Source of the DNA: CAVVEC01 sp963770485 | Lineage (GTDB): Bacteria > Acidobacteriota > Terriglobia > Terriglobales > Acidobacteriaceae | DNA length: 64,000 bases | Assembly (NCBI GenBank): GCA_963770485.1 | Contig: CAVYPX010000002.1 | Location: 1 to 64,000 of the forward strand | Direction of reading: 5' to 3' | Shown: one piece after another, positions 32,845 to 41,838 of the stretch | Layout of the letters: every line of letters starts with the position of its first letter | Position numbering within the stretch: position 1 is the first letter of the stretch | Notes under the pieces: model-generated | Told to the model about the DNA's origin: nothing | Databases searched by the model: none | What the model saw: only the letters and a program-made list of their open reading frames with translations | Program-made: the position numbers and the translations under genes

Positions 32845-35028
32845 CTACCCCACTTCCACCAGCCCATAAGTCTTCTGCCAGCGGGTGCGCATGTAGCGCA
32901 GGGCCTTGTCGATCTCTTCGCGAGAAATTTCCGCGTTCGGCCCGTCCAGGACGGCGGCCGCTTCGCGCTTGGCGGCCTCCAGCAGTTGCCGGTCGCGGAT
33001 CAGGTTGGCCACTTGGAAATTAGGCATTCCCGCCTGGCGCGTGCCGAAGAATTCTCCCGGTCCGCGAAGCTCCAGATCAAGCTCGGCGATCTGGAAGCCG
33101 TCGCTCGTGCGCACCATCGCGTCGAGGCGGCGTTCGCCGTCTTCAGAAATCTTGCCGCCGGTCATCAGAACGCAATACGACTTGGCGGCGCCCCGGCCAA
33201 TGCGGCCGCGAAGCTGATGCAGCTGAGCCAGCCCGAAGCGCTCTGCATGTTCGATGACCATCATGGTTGCGTTGGCCACGTCCACGCCGACCTCGATCAC
33301 GGTCGTCGAAACCAGGATATCCAACTCGCCCTTCTGGAACAGTCGCATGACCTGTTCTTTCAAATCAGCTTCCATGCGGCCATGCAACAGGCCAATCCGC
33401 AGATCGGGGAAAATGCGGGTGCTCAGCTCTTTGTACATCTTGATGGCGGCTTTGAGTTCGGTCTCTTCGTTTTCTTCGATCACCGGATATACGACGTAGG
33501 TTTGATGTCCGGCTGCAACCTGCTTGCGCACGAAATCCCAGACTTCACTGGAGCGCTCGTCGGATACGCGTTTGGTGACGATCGGCGTCCGGCCAGGAGG
33601 CATTTCGTCGATTACGCTCACGTCCAGGTCTCCGTAGAGGGTGAGTGCGAGGGTGCGGGGGATGGGGGTCGCGGTCATGACCAGGACATCGGGCTCGGCG
33701 GCTGGCGAGTTGGTGGGACTCCTCCCGACACGTTCTTCACTCGATTTCCGCATCAACTTGAAGCGCTGCAGGACGCCAAAACGATGCTGCTCATCTACGA
33801 TCACTAATCCAATCCTGGCGAACTCCACCGTTTGCTCGATCAAGGCGTGGGTTCCGATCACAAGTTGCGCGTTGCCCTGGGCGATGTGGCGGCGCGTTTC
33901 GCGCTTGCGGTCGTCTTCCATGGAGCCGGTAAGGAGCACGACCCGGTAGCCCGCGGCCTCGAGGATACGGCGCGCGGAAAAATAATGCTGCTGCGCCAGA
34001 ATTTCCGTAGGCGCCATCAACGCCACCTGATACCCGTTTTCCATGGCAATGATGGCGGCTTCGAAGGCGACAATGGTCTTGCCCGACCCGACATCGCCCT
34101 GCAGGAGGCGGCGCATCGGGGAAGGCCTCTCCATGTCAGAAGCGATTTCCTTGAGCGCACGCTTCTGCGCGGTGGTGGGGTGGAAAGGAAGAATCTTCTT
34201 GATGGCTGCGCGCACTCGCTCATCCAGATGGAAGGCAATGCCCGTCTGCGCCTTCTGTTCCCGGCGCTTGAGTTCGAGTCCGAGTTCGACAAAAAACAGC
34301 TCCTCGAAAATCAGGCGTATGTGAGCCGGCGTACGCGAGGCTTGCAGATCCTGAAAGCTTTCCCCCGGCTCGGGCCAATGCACCTTCCACAAAGCCTCGC
34401 GGGGAGGAATAAGACTCAGATGGCGGCGCACCGCCGCGGGGATCGGGTCCGGGAAATCGGATGTGAGGTTTTCAAGCGCGGCATGGATGACGCGACGGAA
34501 CCAGCGGGAAGTGACCCGGCCTTGTCCGGCTGACTCATAGATGGGGACGATGCGGCCGATTTCGAGCGAAGCGGCGAGTTTCTGCTCGGTGGCATCGGCG
34601 GAGACGTCCTCGAGAGCATCGCCAATGATTTCAAATTGCGGCTGCATGAGTTGAATCTCGCCGCTGCGAAAGTCTTCCTCCACCTTGCCGTAGAGGGCAA
34701 CGATCTGCCCAGGCTTGAACTTATCGCGAAGATAAGTCGCATTGAACCACATACACTTCAGGCGCGCCCGGCCTTGCCCGGCGGTCATCTGGAAGATCGG
34801 CATCCGGCGGGTGCGGAAAAGGCCGGAGGTGCGCACCTCGGCAATCACTGTGGCCATCTCTCCGGCGCGAAGTTCGGCAATGCCGCGGGGATTCAGGCGG
34901 TCTTCGTAACGGAAAGGAAGATAATGGAGCAAGTCGTCGAGGGTGTGGATGCCTTTGGCAGCCAGCACCTCGGCCAGGCGGGGGCCGATGCCCTTCACGT
35001 ATTGAACGGAGGTGGACAACTCCAGCAT
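32845..35028 (-). CDS. recG: ATP-dependent DNA helicase RecG
   Basis: RecG reverses stalled replication forks and branch-migrates Holliday junctions. The 727-residue product has the N-terminal wedge/OB region (VQYVKGIGPRLAEVLAAKGI), Walker A QGDVGSGKT, DEQH box VIVDEQHRFGV, motif III MTATPIPRTLAL, and the C-terminal QLRGRIGRG and AELDLELRGPGEFFGTRQAG typical of RecG. The ATG is at 35028. A small Ser/Pro-rich insert (RVGRSPTNSPAAEP) interrupts the DEQH-TATP linker. It is upstream of selA, same strand. Confidence 0.97.
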   Translation of the reverse strand: MLELSTSVQYVKGIGPRLAEVLAAKGIHTLDDLLHYLPFRYEDRLNPRGIAELRAGEMATVIAEVRTSGLFRTRRMPIFQMTAGQGRARLKCMWFNATYLRDKFKPGQIVALYGKVEEDFRSGEIQLMQPQFEIIGDALEDVSADATEQKLAASLEIGRIVPIYESAGQGRVTSRWFRRVIHAALENLTSDFPDPIPAAVRRHLSLIPPREALWKVHWPEPGESFQDLQASRTPAHIRLIFEELFFVELGLELKRREQKAQTGIAFHLDERVRAAIKKILPFHPTTAQKRALKEIASDMERPSPMRRLLQGDVGSGKTIVAFEAAIIAMENGYQVALMAPTEILAQQHYFSARRILEAAGYRVVLLTGSMEDDRKRETRRHIAQGNAQLVIGTHALIEQTVEFARIGLVIVDEQHRFGVLQRFKLMRKSSEERVGRSPTNSPAAEPDVLVMTATPIPRTLALTLYGDLDVSVIDEMPPGRTPIVTKRVSDERSSEVWDFVRKQVAAGHQTYVVYPVIEENEETELKAAIKMYKELSTRIFPDLRIGLLHGRMEADLKEQVMRLFQKGELDILVSTTVIEVGVDVANATMMVIEHAERFGLAQLHQLRGRIGRGAAKSYCVLMTGGKISEDGERRLDAMVRTSDGFQIAELDLELRGPGEFFGTRQAGMPNFQVANLIRDRQLLEAAKREAAAVLDGPNAEISREEIDKALRYMRTRWQKTYGLVEVG

Positions 35029-35098
35029 CTGAAGGGATGTTAGCAGGAGGCGTCCCGACGGCTACAGTCGGGGAGGTGAATCCGCGCAGATTGAAGCC

Positions 35099-35320
35099 AT
35101 GACCAAGTCAGTCGCCAATTTCGTGCACGCCCTGGTGGCCGTGCTGGCAGGAAACGCGGCCTATTTTCTGCTGGTACGCTACCTGCCGCCGCGTGCGCGT
35201 CACGTCCCGTTTCAGATGGATCTCGGCCTGGTGGTAGATTTCTGGTTTTGCCTGGTCGCCTTCGGCATCGTCAAGGCGGTAGCTGGGTGGGAAGGCCGGT
35301 CGAAGCCGCGCAAGCCATGA
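35099..35320 (+). CDS. Small hypothetical membrane protein
   Basis: A 73-residue protein with two hydrophobic stretches (about 7-26, FVHALVAVLAGNAAYFLLV, and 43-62, LVVDFWFCLVAFGIVKAV) joined by a Pro/Arg-rich loop. It begins at ATG 35099, divergently from recG. No family is recognised. The length, reading-frame quality and membrane pattern support a real gene; the role is unknown. Confidence 0.6.
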   Translation: MTKSVANFVHALVAVLAGNAAYFLLVRYLPPRARHVPFQMDLGLVVDFWFCLVAFGIVKAVAGWEGRSKPRKP

Positions 35321-35423
35321 AAAAGCTTCGGGAGCTCCCTTTACACATCGACCGCAGCCACCTGCCTGGTTACTTTGGGAACTTCGGTAACCACGCCGCA
35401 GGCCTTAGAATGCCCGCAGCACT

Positions 35424-36920
35424 ATGCAGAAGGTCTCCATCCTTTACGATGCCAGTCAGACGGTGCTGTCCACGTTTGATTTGGACGAGGTGCTGCAGCA
35501 AATCCTGACCATCGCCCGCGACTATTTCCACGTGCGGAACGTCGCTATCCTGTTGGTAGACAAGGAAAATGAACTCTATGTGCGCCGCCAGGTCGGCTGG
35601 GATGAGGGTGAAGACCAAATCCGGCTGCCGATAGGAAAAGGCATCACCGGTTCGGCGGCACAACAAAAGCGCCCCATCTACGCCCCAGACGTCAGCAAGG
35701 ATTCACGCTACGTTTCGTCGGCGAAGGACACGCGCTCAGAAGTAGCTGTGCCGCTCATGGTCCGGGACAAAGTCGTGGGCGTGCTGGATTGCCAGAGTGA
35801 AAATCTGAACCACTTCGACGCAGAGACGATTGACCTGCTCACTCTTTTTTCCACCCAAGCCTCGATGGCTTTGCAGAACGCCCGGCTGTATTCGCTGGAG
35901 CGGCGCCGCGCCTCGCAACTGGAGGTGATCAATGCCATCGCGCAGCAGATGACCGCGGTGCTGGACCTGAAGGAATTGCTCTCTAAGGTGTGTTCGTTGA
36001 TTCAGCAGGCGTTTCCCGTGTCCCATGTTTCGGTGCTCCTGAACGATGAGGAGGACGTGGTGTTGCGGGCCAGCCACGGAAATCTCACTTCACGGGTTCC
36101 GGAAGGCGGACGGTTGCCGGCGAATGCGGGGCTGTGGGGACGGGCCCTGGCTGCGGGAAGGACCGTGGTTGAGAACGATGTGAAAACAGCACCCGATTAC
36201 GTCGGTTTCTACCTCGAAACCGCGGCGCGCATGTGCATTCCGCTGGTCGCATTTGGACAGACGGTCGGCGTCCTGGTGCTGGACAGCGCGCAGCCTGATG
36301 CATTTCACACCAACGACACGCAGCCCCTGGAATCCGTTGCCGATATCTGCGCCACGGCCATCCAGAATGCTCACTATGTGGAGCGCGTCAAGCAGCTGGC
36401 GTATCTCGACGGATTGACCGGGACCTTCAATCGCAGGTTCTTCGAAATGCGGGTTGCCGAGGAAATCGAGCGGGCCAGGCGATTCGGCGCCGGTATGGCC
36501 GTGATCATGATTGACATTGATCATTTCAAGCAGTTGAATGACGAATTCGGGCACTTGCTGGGGGATGAGGCGCTGCGCCAGGTGTCTTCGCTTTTCCACC
36601 AGCATCTGCGGAAGATCGACGTAGTATGCCGGTATGGAGGAGAAGAATTCGCCATTCTGCTCTTCGAAACCAACCCCCAGCATGCTTTGAGCGTAGCAGA
36701 AAAGCTGCGAAAGATGGTGGAGGCCTGGCAGTTCCCAGGAGTGCCGCGGCCGGTCACCATAAGCGCAGGAACCGCCAACTATCCTGACGATGGCGTTACT
36801 CGCGATGAACTGGTGAGAGCCGCTGACGCGGGCTTGTATGCGGCAAAACAGGCGGGACGAAACCGCGTTTGCCGAGCCTCGGATGGGCAGCACAGCCGGG
36901 CGCAAGTCAGCAGCCGATAG
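35424..36920 (+). CDS. GAF-GAF-GGDEF diguanylate cyclase
   Basis: A 498-residue soluble sensor enzyme that would make c-di-GMP from GTP. Two GAF domains occupy about 15-155 and 170-315. The GGDEF domain begins near YLDGLTGTFNRRFF (327-340). The catalytic loop is RYGGEEF with GGEEF at 405-409, fully consistent with activity, and an inhibitory RxxD site, RKID, lies five residues upstream at 396-399, so product feedback is likely. IDIDHFKQLNDEFGH supplies the metal-binding Asp. No membrane segments are seen. The PilZ protein at 24291 is a possible downstream receptor. Confidence 0.93.
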   Translation: MQKVSILYDASQTVLSTFDLDEVLQQILTIARDYFHVRNVAILLVDKENELYVRRQVGWDEGEDQIRLPIGKGITGSAAQQKRPIYAPDVSKDSRYVSSAKDTRSEVAVPLMVRDKVVGVLDCQSENLNHFDAETIDLLTLFSTQASMALQNARLYSLERRRASQLEVINAIAQQMTAVLDLKELLSKVCSLIQQAFPVSHVSVLLNDEEDVVLRASHGNLTSRVPEGGRLPANAGLWGRALAAGRTVVENDVKTAPDYVGFYLETAARMCIPLVAFGQTVGVLVLDSAQPDAFHTNDTQPLESVADICATAIQNAHYVERVKQLAYLDGLTGTFNRRFFEMRVAEEIERARRFGAGMAVIMIDIDHFKQLNDEFGHLLGDEALRQVSSLFHQHLRKIDVVCRYGGEEFAILLFETNPQHALSVAEKLRKMVEAWQFPGVPRPVTISAGTANYPDDGVTRDELVRAADAGLYAAKQAGRNRVCRASDGQHSRAQVSSR

Positions 36921-36943
36921 CTCAAGCGCCTAGTCGGTTCCGC

Positions 36944-38059
36944 TTAGATCTCGTTGTCTTCCTGAAGTTCCTGCCTGAGTTCTCTCTGGATTTCATGCTG
37001 GTGGTCGTGGAACTGGCGCTGCATTTCGCGCATTTGTTGCTTGAGTTGCTGCCGTTGATTGAGCATGTCCCGGGTTTGTCGCTCAATTTCCGGCTTCATT
37101 CGCTCGACTTCGGCAACCTGCCGATGGATGGCCTGTTCCATCTCCGGTTTCATGCGAGCCATTTCAGATCGTAACTGGCTCAACTCTTTGCAGGTTTCGG
37201 CATCGAGCTCGGGAATCTCCAGGCTTTCACGGAAAATATCTGACTGCTTGCGCTCGGGCAGAGTGAGCGTGATGGTTTGTTCCTTTTTGTCGCGGATCAC
37301 GCTGATGGCGGCCGTGTTGTCCTTGCGGGAGCGCAGGGCGTGACCGAAGTCGCTGCTGTCATTGATAGGTTCGCCATTGATCTTGACGATTACGTCTCCG
37401 GCGCGGAAGCCCGCCTTCTCTGCGCGGCTGCCTCTTTCCACCGAACGCACCAACACACCCTGACCATTCTTGGCTCCAAAGAAGTCTCCCAGTTGAGGGG
37501 TAAGATTTTCCACCATGAGACCACTGCGCATCGAGGAATGCACCATCACGATGGAAACCGGCAGATCGATGTCCGGCAGGGGTGGCATCGCAGGCATCGT
37601 AAACTTGAAATCCTTATGGTTTGGCCCAAAGGCATAAGCGAAATCCTTCTTGCGATCGGCGAGCTGTACTTTTATGGTCAGCGGCTGGCCATCGCGGCTG
37701 ATGCCGAGCGTCACCACGCGCCCTGGCGGCGTTTCCCGGATCATACGGCGAAGTTGCTCGACGCTTTCCACCTCAGTACCATTCAAAGTGAGAATCACAT
37801 CCTGTTCCTTCAGGCCAGCCTTGCCGGCGGGAGCATCCTGATCCACCATGGTCACTTCCACGCCCTTCTCTTCTTTCAGATGGAGAGTAGCCAGGCGATC
37901 GGAAGTGACATCCCGCGTGTCCACCCCCAGATAAGAGCTGCCGTCCCATGATTCCTCGCTCCAGGACCCGACGGGCGGATCAAAGGAATGATCGACCGCA
38001 AACGTTGCGATGGCCAGCAGCGGCAGCGCGAGCATGGTTATTAGGATTGAGTTCCGCAT
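36944..38059 (-). CDS. Exported protein with two PDZ domains and a C-terminal coiled coil
   Basis: A 371-residue secreted or periplasmic protein with a signal peptide (MRNSILITMLALPLLAIATF). PDZ 1 (about 45-135) contains VDQDAPAGKAGLKEQDVILTL; PDZ 2 (about 185-275) contains RAEKAGFRAGDVIVKING. The last 85 residues are a Glu/Arg/Gln-rich helix (LRSEMARMKPEMEQAIHRQ onwards), probably a coiled coil. No protease domain precedes the PDZ modules, so it is not a DegP-type enzyme but perhaps a binding partner. ATG at 38059 has GGAGGTTAAT upstream. It is the last gene of the sigma factor unit, 25 nt after the DUF4097-like gene. Confidence 0.85.
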   Translation of the reverse strand: MRNSILITMLALPLLAIATFAVDHSFDPPVGSWSEESWDGSSYLGVDTRDVTSDRLATLHLKEEKGVEVTMVDQDAPAGKAGLKEQDVILTLNGTEVESVEQLRRMIRETPPGRVVTLGISRDGQPLTIKVQLADRKKDFAYAFGPNHKDFKFTMPAMPPLPDIDLPVSIVMVHSSMRSGLMVENLTPQLGDFFGAKNGQGVLVRSVERGSRAEKAGFRAGDVIVKINGEPINDSSDFGHALRSRKDNTAAISVIRDKKEQTITLTLPERKQSDIFRESLEIPELDAETCKELSQLRSEMARMKPEMEQAIHRQVAEVERMKPEIERQTRDMLNQRQQLKQQMREMQRQFHDHQHEIQRELRQELQEDNEI

Positions 38060-38084
38060 ATTAACCTCCAGCCTGCAAATTTTC

Positions 38085-39290
38085 TTACCGGCTACTGCGG
38101 CGGAATGAAATGTCGCCCGTCGAGGTCTGTACCTTCAGCACAGGCCCGCCGCCGTTCAGATTTCCTTCTGCAGTGACCGTCTGTGGACCGTAATCCCCGC
38201 CTTCGGTAGTGACCCGGATCTCGGGAAACTCCGAGCGAATGGTATGGCCATTGGCGACTTCAATCGAAGCGCGCACCGAGATGTTCACGTTCGGCGCCAG
38301 GTAGACCGTAATATCGCCCGCGGAAGTCTCGAGCTCGGAATCGTTGCGCTCCCCGTTTGACGCGACCATCTTCACTTCGATGCCGCCGGCACCGGTCTCC
38401 GCGCGGGCCGAGGGAACTCCCAGCAATTCGATGCTGCCCCCTCCGGTCTCAGCCCGCACCGGCCCTTTGGCCGAACTCAGCCGGATACTGCCCCCTCCGG
38501 TTTCCATTTCCGCGGAGCCACCGATCTCACCCAGATCGATGCTGCCGCCTCCGGTCGAGGCCTTTACCTTGCCATTACAGCGCTCCACCTGGATGCTGCC
38601 CCCTCCGGTTTCCAGAACCGCTTCTTGCAAACCGGAAATGATGGTCACGCTGCCGCCGCCGCTTTCAGCTTCGATCTGGCCTTTTGCCGAATTCACCTTG
38701 ATGGAGCCTCCGCCAGTGTGCAGGCTGACGTCGGAACCGACATTGCCGACATCAATGCTGCCGCCGCCAGTTTCGGCGTTGATGACGCCGCCGATGTCAT
38801 CAAGGCGAATACTGCCGCCGCCGCTCTCCGCATCGACCCGGCCCGAGATCGAGGCGGTGGTAACACTGCCCCCGTCGGTCTCGATTTTGACCTCATCCAT
38901 CTCGCGGGGCACGTTAAGGACAAACTCACCGGAGAACTTGTGAGCATGCCCACCTTCCCAGTCCCCCACAATCCAGGCGGTATCGCCGCGGACGTAAGCG
39001 CTGATTTTGTAGTTCTCGAAATCACGGCGGGCCCGGTCTTCGGACGAAGTACAAGAATGATTGCGAATCACATAGCTGATGCCCGGCTGCGAACCGCCTT
39101 CCACGCGCACCGAGCCGATGTCCACCTTGACCCTGAGATTCTTTGCCGCGGCCAGAGATCCGGTGATCTCCTGGGTCCAGTTTCCGCCTTCACCATAAAC
39201 GCGGGTCTGTTGCGCTCTGGCCAGCGGTTGAATCACCACCGGAAAAATCAGCAGCAGCACCGCCCCGAATTTAGAGAGCTTCTTCAACAT
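38085..39290 (-). CDS. DUF4097-like exported beta-solenoid repeat protein
   Basis: A 401-residue exported protein with a signal peptide ending near PLARAQQ. The central region (about 145-315) is built from eight or nine units of 18-20 residues, each carrying a GGGSI-type turn, for example AETGGGSIDVGNVGSDV and HTGGGSIKVNSAKGQ. This is typical of DUF4097/DUF2807-like right-handed beta-solenoids at the cell surface. Function is unknown; the position in an envelope-stress-like unit suggests an envelope role. ATG at 39290 follows AGGACGG. Confidence 0.82.
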   Translation of the reverse strand: MLKKLSKFGAVLLLIFPVVIQPLARAQQTRVYGEGGNWTQEITGSLAAAKNLRVKVDIGSVRVEGGSQPGISYVIRNHSCTSSEDRARRDFENYKISAYVRGDTAWIVGDWEGGHAHKFSGEFVLNVPREMDEVKIETDGGSVTTASISGRVDAESGGGSIRLDDIGGVINAETGGGSIDVGNVGSDVSLHTGGGSIKVNSAKGQIEAESGGGSVTIISGLQEAVLETGGGSIQVERCNGKVKASTGGGSIDLGEIGGSAEMETGGGSIRLSSAKGPVRAETGGGSIELLGVPSARAETGAGGIEVKMVASNGERNDSELETSAGDITVYLAPNVNISVRASIEVANGHTIRSEFPEIRVTTEGGDYGPQTVTAEGNLNGGGPVLKVQTSTGDISFRRSSR

Positions 39291-39367
39291 TCACCGTCCT
39301 AATTCTCATCCTCATACCGCCGACCGTGATCGGCTGAACAGGCCTGAGCCCGTCCCCGCATTCTTTT

Positions 39368-40303
39368 TCAATCAAACTCCGGAAGCTGGGCCAGCATGGC
39401 GCGTGCCTGCGACCGGATGTACTGGTTCTGATCGTTCTGCGCCAGTTGTTGCAGAACCGCCCGCACGCTGCTGTCCGCCCGCACCGGTTCGAGCAGATGC
39501 AGAGCTTCCGTTCGAACCCCCGGATTGGAATCATTCATCAAGGCCTCGAGCAGCGCATCACGCACGCGCGGGTCGCTCTTGACGTAAGTGCCCAAGCCAT
39601 CCAGTGCCTTCAGGCGCACTCCCGGATTCGAGTCATAGCGCAGGGCATACATCAGGGCTTCACGAACATGCGTGTCGTTGGGCTGCTGGGTCAGCAGGTC
39701 CACCGAATCCATGCGCACACCCGAGTTGTAGTTGTTACGAGCCGCAAACAGCAGCAACTGCTGGATGCGTTGATCGTTGAGCGAGCCTTGCGCTTGCTGG
39801 GTGGAAACTGTGTTGTACTTGATGCTGATCTGGTTGGATCCGGGCTCCTGGGAGATCGATTGAATGCCCGTGATGGAAGATTCGGCGGGACTGGCAGGAG
39901 TTGCAACCATGGAGGCGACTCCGCCATTGCCATTCACGACCCTGTAGGTGGCGCCGATGCCACCGGCAAAACCAATCATGAAGATCGCAGCCGCCAAGGC
40001 GGGAGAAAAACGAATCTGACGAAGCCAGACGCCGGGATCGAAGACCAGGCGATGCCAAAAGCCGCCCTGCTCGGTGGTTTCCAGCGCTTCCTGCAGGCGC
40101 ATGCGGGAAGCCGCCATCAGGTTCGGGGAAGGCTCCTCGACCGGCAGTTCAGACAGCACGGCGTGAAACTTGCGTGTAGTCTTCAGCTCCGCAGTGCAAT
40201 CCGGGCAGCGTGCCAGATGCTGCTCCAGTTCGTAACGAGCGTCATCGGCCAGCTCGTTATAGACGTACAGTAGAACGTTGTCTTGGACCCACTCACATTT
40301 CAT
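39368..40303 (-). CDS. Anti-sigma factor with zinc finger, membrane helix and HEAT-like repeats
   Basis: A 311-residue protein combining three parts. Residues 1-40 form a zf-HC2/ZAS domain with Cys3, His29, Cys33 and Cys36 (HLARCPDC), the typical sigma-binding anti-sigma zinc finger. Residues about 100-120 are a membrane helix (PALAAAIFMIGFAGGIGA). Residues 185-310 carry about four 30-residue helical repeats with SNPGVRLKALDGLG-type motifs, matching HEAT/PBS-lyase-like repeats. It lies directly after the ECF sigma factor gene, so it is the cognate regulator; the repeats outside the membrane are presumably the sensor. ATG at 40303 follows AAGGGGGTGCG. Confidence 0.87.
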   Translation of the reverse strand: MKCEWVQDNVLLYVYNELADDARYELEQHLARCPDCTAELKTTRKFHAVLSELPVEEPSPNLMAASRMRLQEALETTEQGGFWHRLVFDPGVWLRQIRFSPALAAAIFMIGFAGGIGATYRVVNGNGGVASMVATPASPAESSITGIQSISQEPGSNQISIKYNTVSTQQAQGSLNDQRIQQLLLFAARNNYNSGVRMDSVDLLTQQPNDTHVREALMYALRYDSNPGVRLKALDGLGTYVKSDPRVRDALLEALMNDSNPGVRTEALHLLEPVRADSSVRAVLQQLAQNDQNQYIRSQARAMLAQLPEFD

Positions 40304-40342
40304 AATCGCACCCCCTTGGGGGATATCTTCTACTCACGTGGC

Positions 40343-40376
40343 GACAGCCGCCCGCGGCTGTCGAGCCGAGCTCGGC
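40343..40376. repeat. Two palindromes between sigma and anti-sigma genes
   Basis: GACAGCCG (40343-40350) pairs with CGGCTGTC (40355-40362), and directly next to it GCCGAGCTCGGC (40365-40376) is a perfect 12-bp palindrome. They sit in the 82-nt spacer between the sigma stop and anti-sigma start and belong to the palindrome module also found inside ispE. Confidence 0.7.
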
Positions 40377-40385
40377 AGCCTCTTC

Positions 40386-40982
40386 TCATCTCATATCCGC
40401 CAGCGCTCCCCTCAGCTTCTGGGTGGCGCGAAACAAAGTATTCTTGGCCGTTTCTTCGGTCGTATTCAGCACTTCGCCCACGGTTCGCAACTTGAGCCCA
40501 TGATAGTGTTTCAGTTCAAACACCATGCGCTCCCGGGGCGTCAATTTTTCCAGGGCCTGATGGATGCGCCCGCCCAGTTCACGACGCATCAGGTCGCGCT
40601 CCGGATTGGCGCCGGCCCGGCCGTCCGGAACTTGCTCCAGCACATCGTACTGCTCACCGGCTGCATCCGTCGCCACCGGCGCATCTTCCTTGCGCACTTG
40701 CCTCTTTCGCAGGTGATCCAGGCAGAGATTGGTCACGATGCGGTAGATCCAGGTGTAGAAGGAGCACTCGAAGCGGAAGTTCCCCACGCTCTTGTACGCC
40801 TTCAGGAACGCTTCCTGGTAAATGTCCTGGGCTTCGTGTTCGGTTCCGGTGAGATGAATGGCCAGCCGGAGCACCGCCTGGTCGTAGTGCCGCACCAGCT
40901 CCTCGAATGCAGCCCGATTGCCGCGCTGCGCTTCGCGGACCAGCAATGTGTCGTCGATACGGCCTAGACTTTGCCCAGCCAT
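40386..40982 (-). CDS. ECF-type RNA polymerase sigma factor
   Basis: A sigma-70-family regulator, 198 residues from the ATG at 40982 (MAGQSLGRIDDTLLV). Region 2 includes FEELVRHYDQAVLRLAIH, DIYQEAFLKAYKSV and FYTWIYRIVTNLCLDHLRKR. Region 4 includes LTPRERMVFELKHYHGLKL and TVGEVLNTTEETAKNTLFRA, the DNA-reading helix-turn-helix. It would direct polymerase to a stress-type regulon and is followed by its anti-sigma factor. An alternative start at ATG 41102, with GAGGA 11 nt upstream, would add a 40-residue N-terminal stretch of low homology. Confidence 0.92.
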   Translation of the reverse strand: MAGQSLGRIDDTLLVREAQRGNRAAFEELVRHYDQAVLRLAIHLTGTEHEAQDIYQEAFLKAYKSVGNFRFECSFYTWIYRIVTNLCLDHLRKRQVRKEDAPVATDAAGEQYDVLEQVPDGRAGANPERDLMRRELGGRIHQALEKLTPRERMVFELKHYHGLKLRTVGEVLNTTEETAKNTLFRATQKLRGALADMR

Positions 40983-41357
40983 ATGGCCCCGAAACTGGGG
41001 GTCCTGGGTTCTGCTAGCCTCTTCTTCCCTGTGGTCCCGTCTTGCTTCCCGGAGGGAGCCCTCGCCAACCGCAAATGGTATAGCCCACGCCTCGGCCGGC
41101 ATATTTTTCTCTGTCCTCGACTGCACCGGGCGCCATTGCCGTTCTTCCCGGTTGCATAGCTATGGACGTGTCAGGATGAGAACCGTGAGCAGAATTATAG
41201 GAGTTTGGCAGGATTTCTGCTGACAGTAGGCCGTTGTTGGTAAAGGCCTTGCGTCATTTCCAGTGCGCTCCGCCCCCTCTGTGGCTTAGCGAAAGTAACT
41301 TGGCACAGTCCCAGAAGCTGGGTTGTTCATCTTGTCGCGCAAGTAGGGATGCGGTTC
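40983..41357. other. 375-nt region between the sigma and rplI genes
   Basis: Both flanking genes are minus strand. The part next to the sigma start may hold an N-terminal extension of that gene (to 41102) and its leader. A weak 5-bp hairpin CCCAG AAG CTGGG at 41310-41322 lies just past the rplI stop, with no T-tract. A perfect TATAAT lies at 41194-41199 on the minus strand. Nothing else is supported. Confidence 0.55.
41194..41199 (-). promoter_or_regulatory. Possible -10 element upstream of the sigma gene
   Basis: On the minus strand TATAAT occurs about 95 nt upstream of the ATG at 41102. No good -35 hexamer is found at 16-18 nt (the nearest candidate, CTGTCA, is 21 nt away), so this is a tentative promoter. 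Confidence 0.3.
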
Positions 41358-41810
41358 TTATTCCGCCGCTTCCTTCTCGATTACAACTTTCAGGTGCGCG
41401 GTCACTTCCTTGTGCAGCTTGATGGGGACCGTGAACTCGCCCAAAGTTCGCAGAGGCTCGTGGAGTTGGATCTTGCGGCGGTCCACGTTGAAGCCCTTTT
41501 TCTCCAGCGCGTCCCCGATATCGCTCGACGTGACCGAGCCGAAAAGCTGGTCGTGTTCCCCGGAACGGCGCTGGAACGAAACCGAGAGTCCGTCAAACTG
41601 TTTGGCCAGCTCCTCCGCCTGCGCTTTTTCCTTGGCAGAACGGCGAACCGACGCCGCCTTCATCTGCTCAATCACCGCCTTGTTGCCGGCGGAAGCCTCG
41701 ATCGCGAGCTTGCGGGGCAACAGGTAATTGCGGCCATAGCCTTCGGCGACCTTCACCACATCCCCACGGGCGCCCAATTTCGCTACATCTTCTTTAAGAA
41801 TGACTTCCAT
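41358..41810 (-). CDS. rplI: Large-subunit ribosomal protein bL9
   Basis: bL9, 150 residues, bridges the 50S subunit near the L1 stalk. The N-terminal domain MEVILKEDVAKLGARGDVVKV with GRNYLLPRKLAIEAS is diagnostic, then the long linker helix (EQMKAASVRRSAKEKAQ) and the C-terminal domain. ATG at 41810 has GGAG seven bases upstream. It is the last gene of the rpsF-rpsR-rplI unit, separated from rpsR by a repeat pair. Confidence 0.97.
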   Translation of the reverse strand: MEVILKEDVAKLGARGDVVKVAEGYGRNYLLPRKLAIEASAGNKAVIEQMKAASVRRSAKEKAQAEELAKQFDGLSVSFQRRSGEHDQLFGSVTSSDIGDALEKKGFNVDRRKIQLHEPLRTLGEFTVPIKLHKEVTAHLKVVIEKEAAE

Positions 41811-41838
41811 AAGATGACTCCGTCTTGAATTTCTTTGT

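Noticed and set aside
38344..38943. A 199-codon frame on the plus strand opposite the DUF4097-like gene
   Set aside because: It is the regular shadow of the GGGSI repeats; the minus-strand protein has the signal peptide, ribosome site and operon position.
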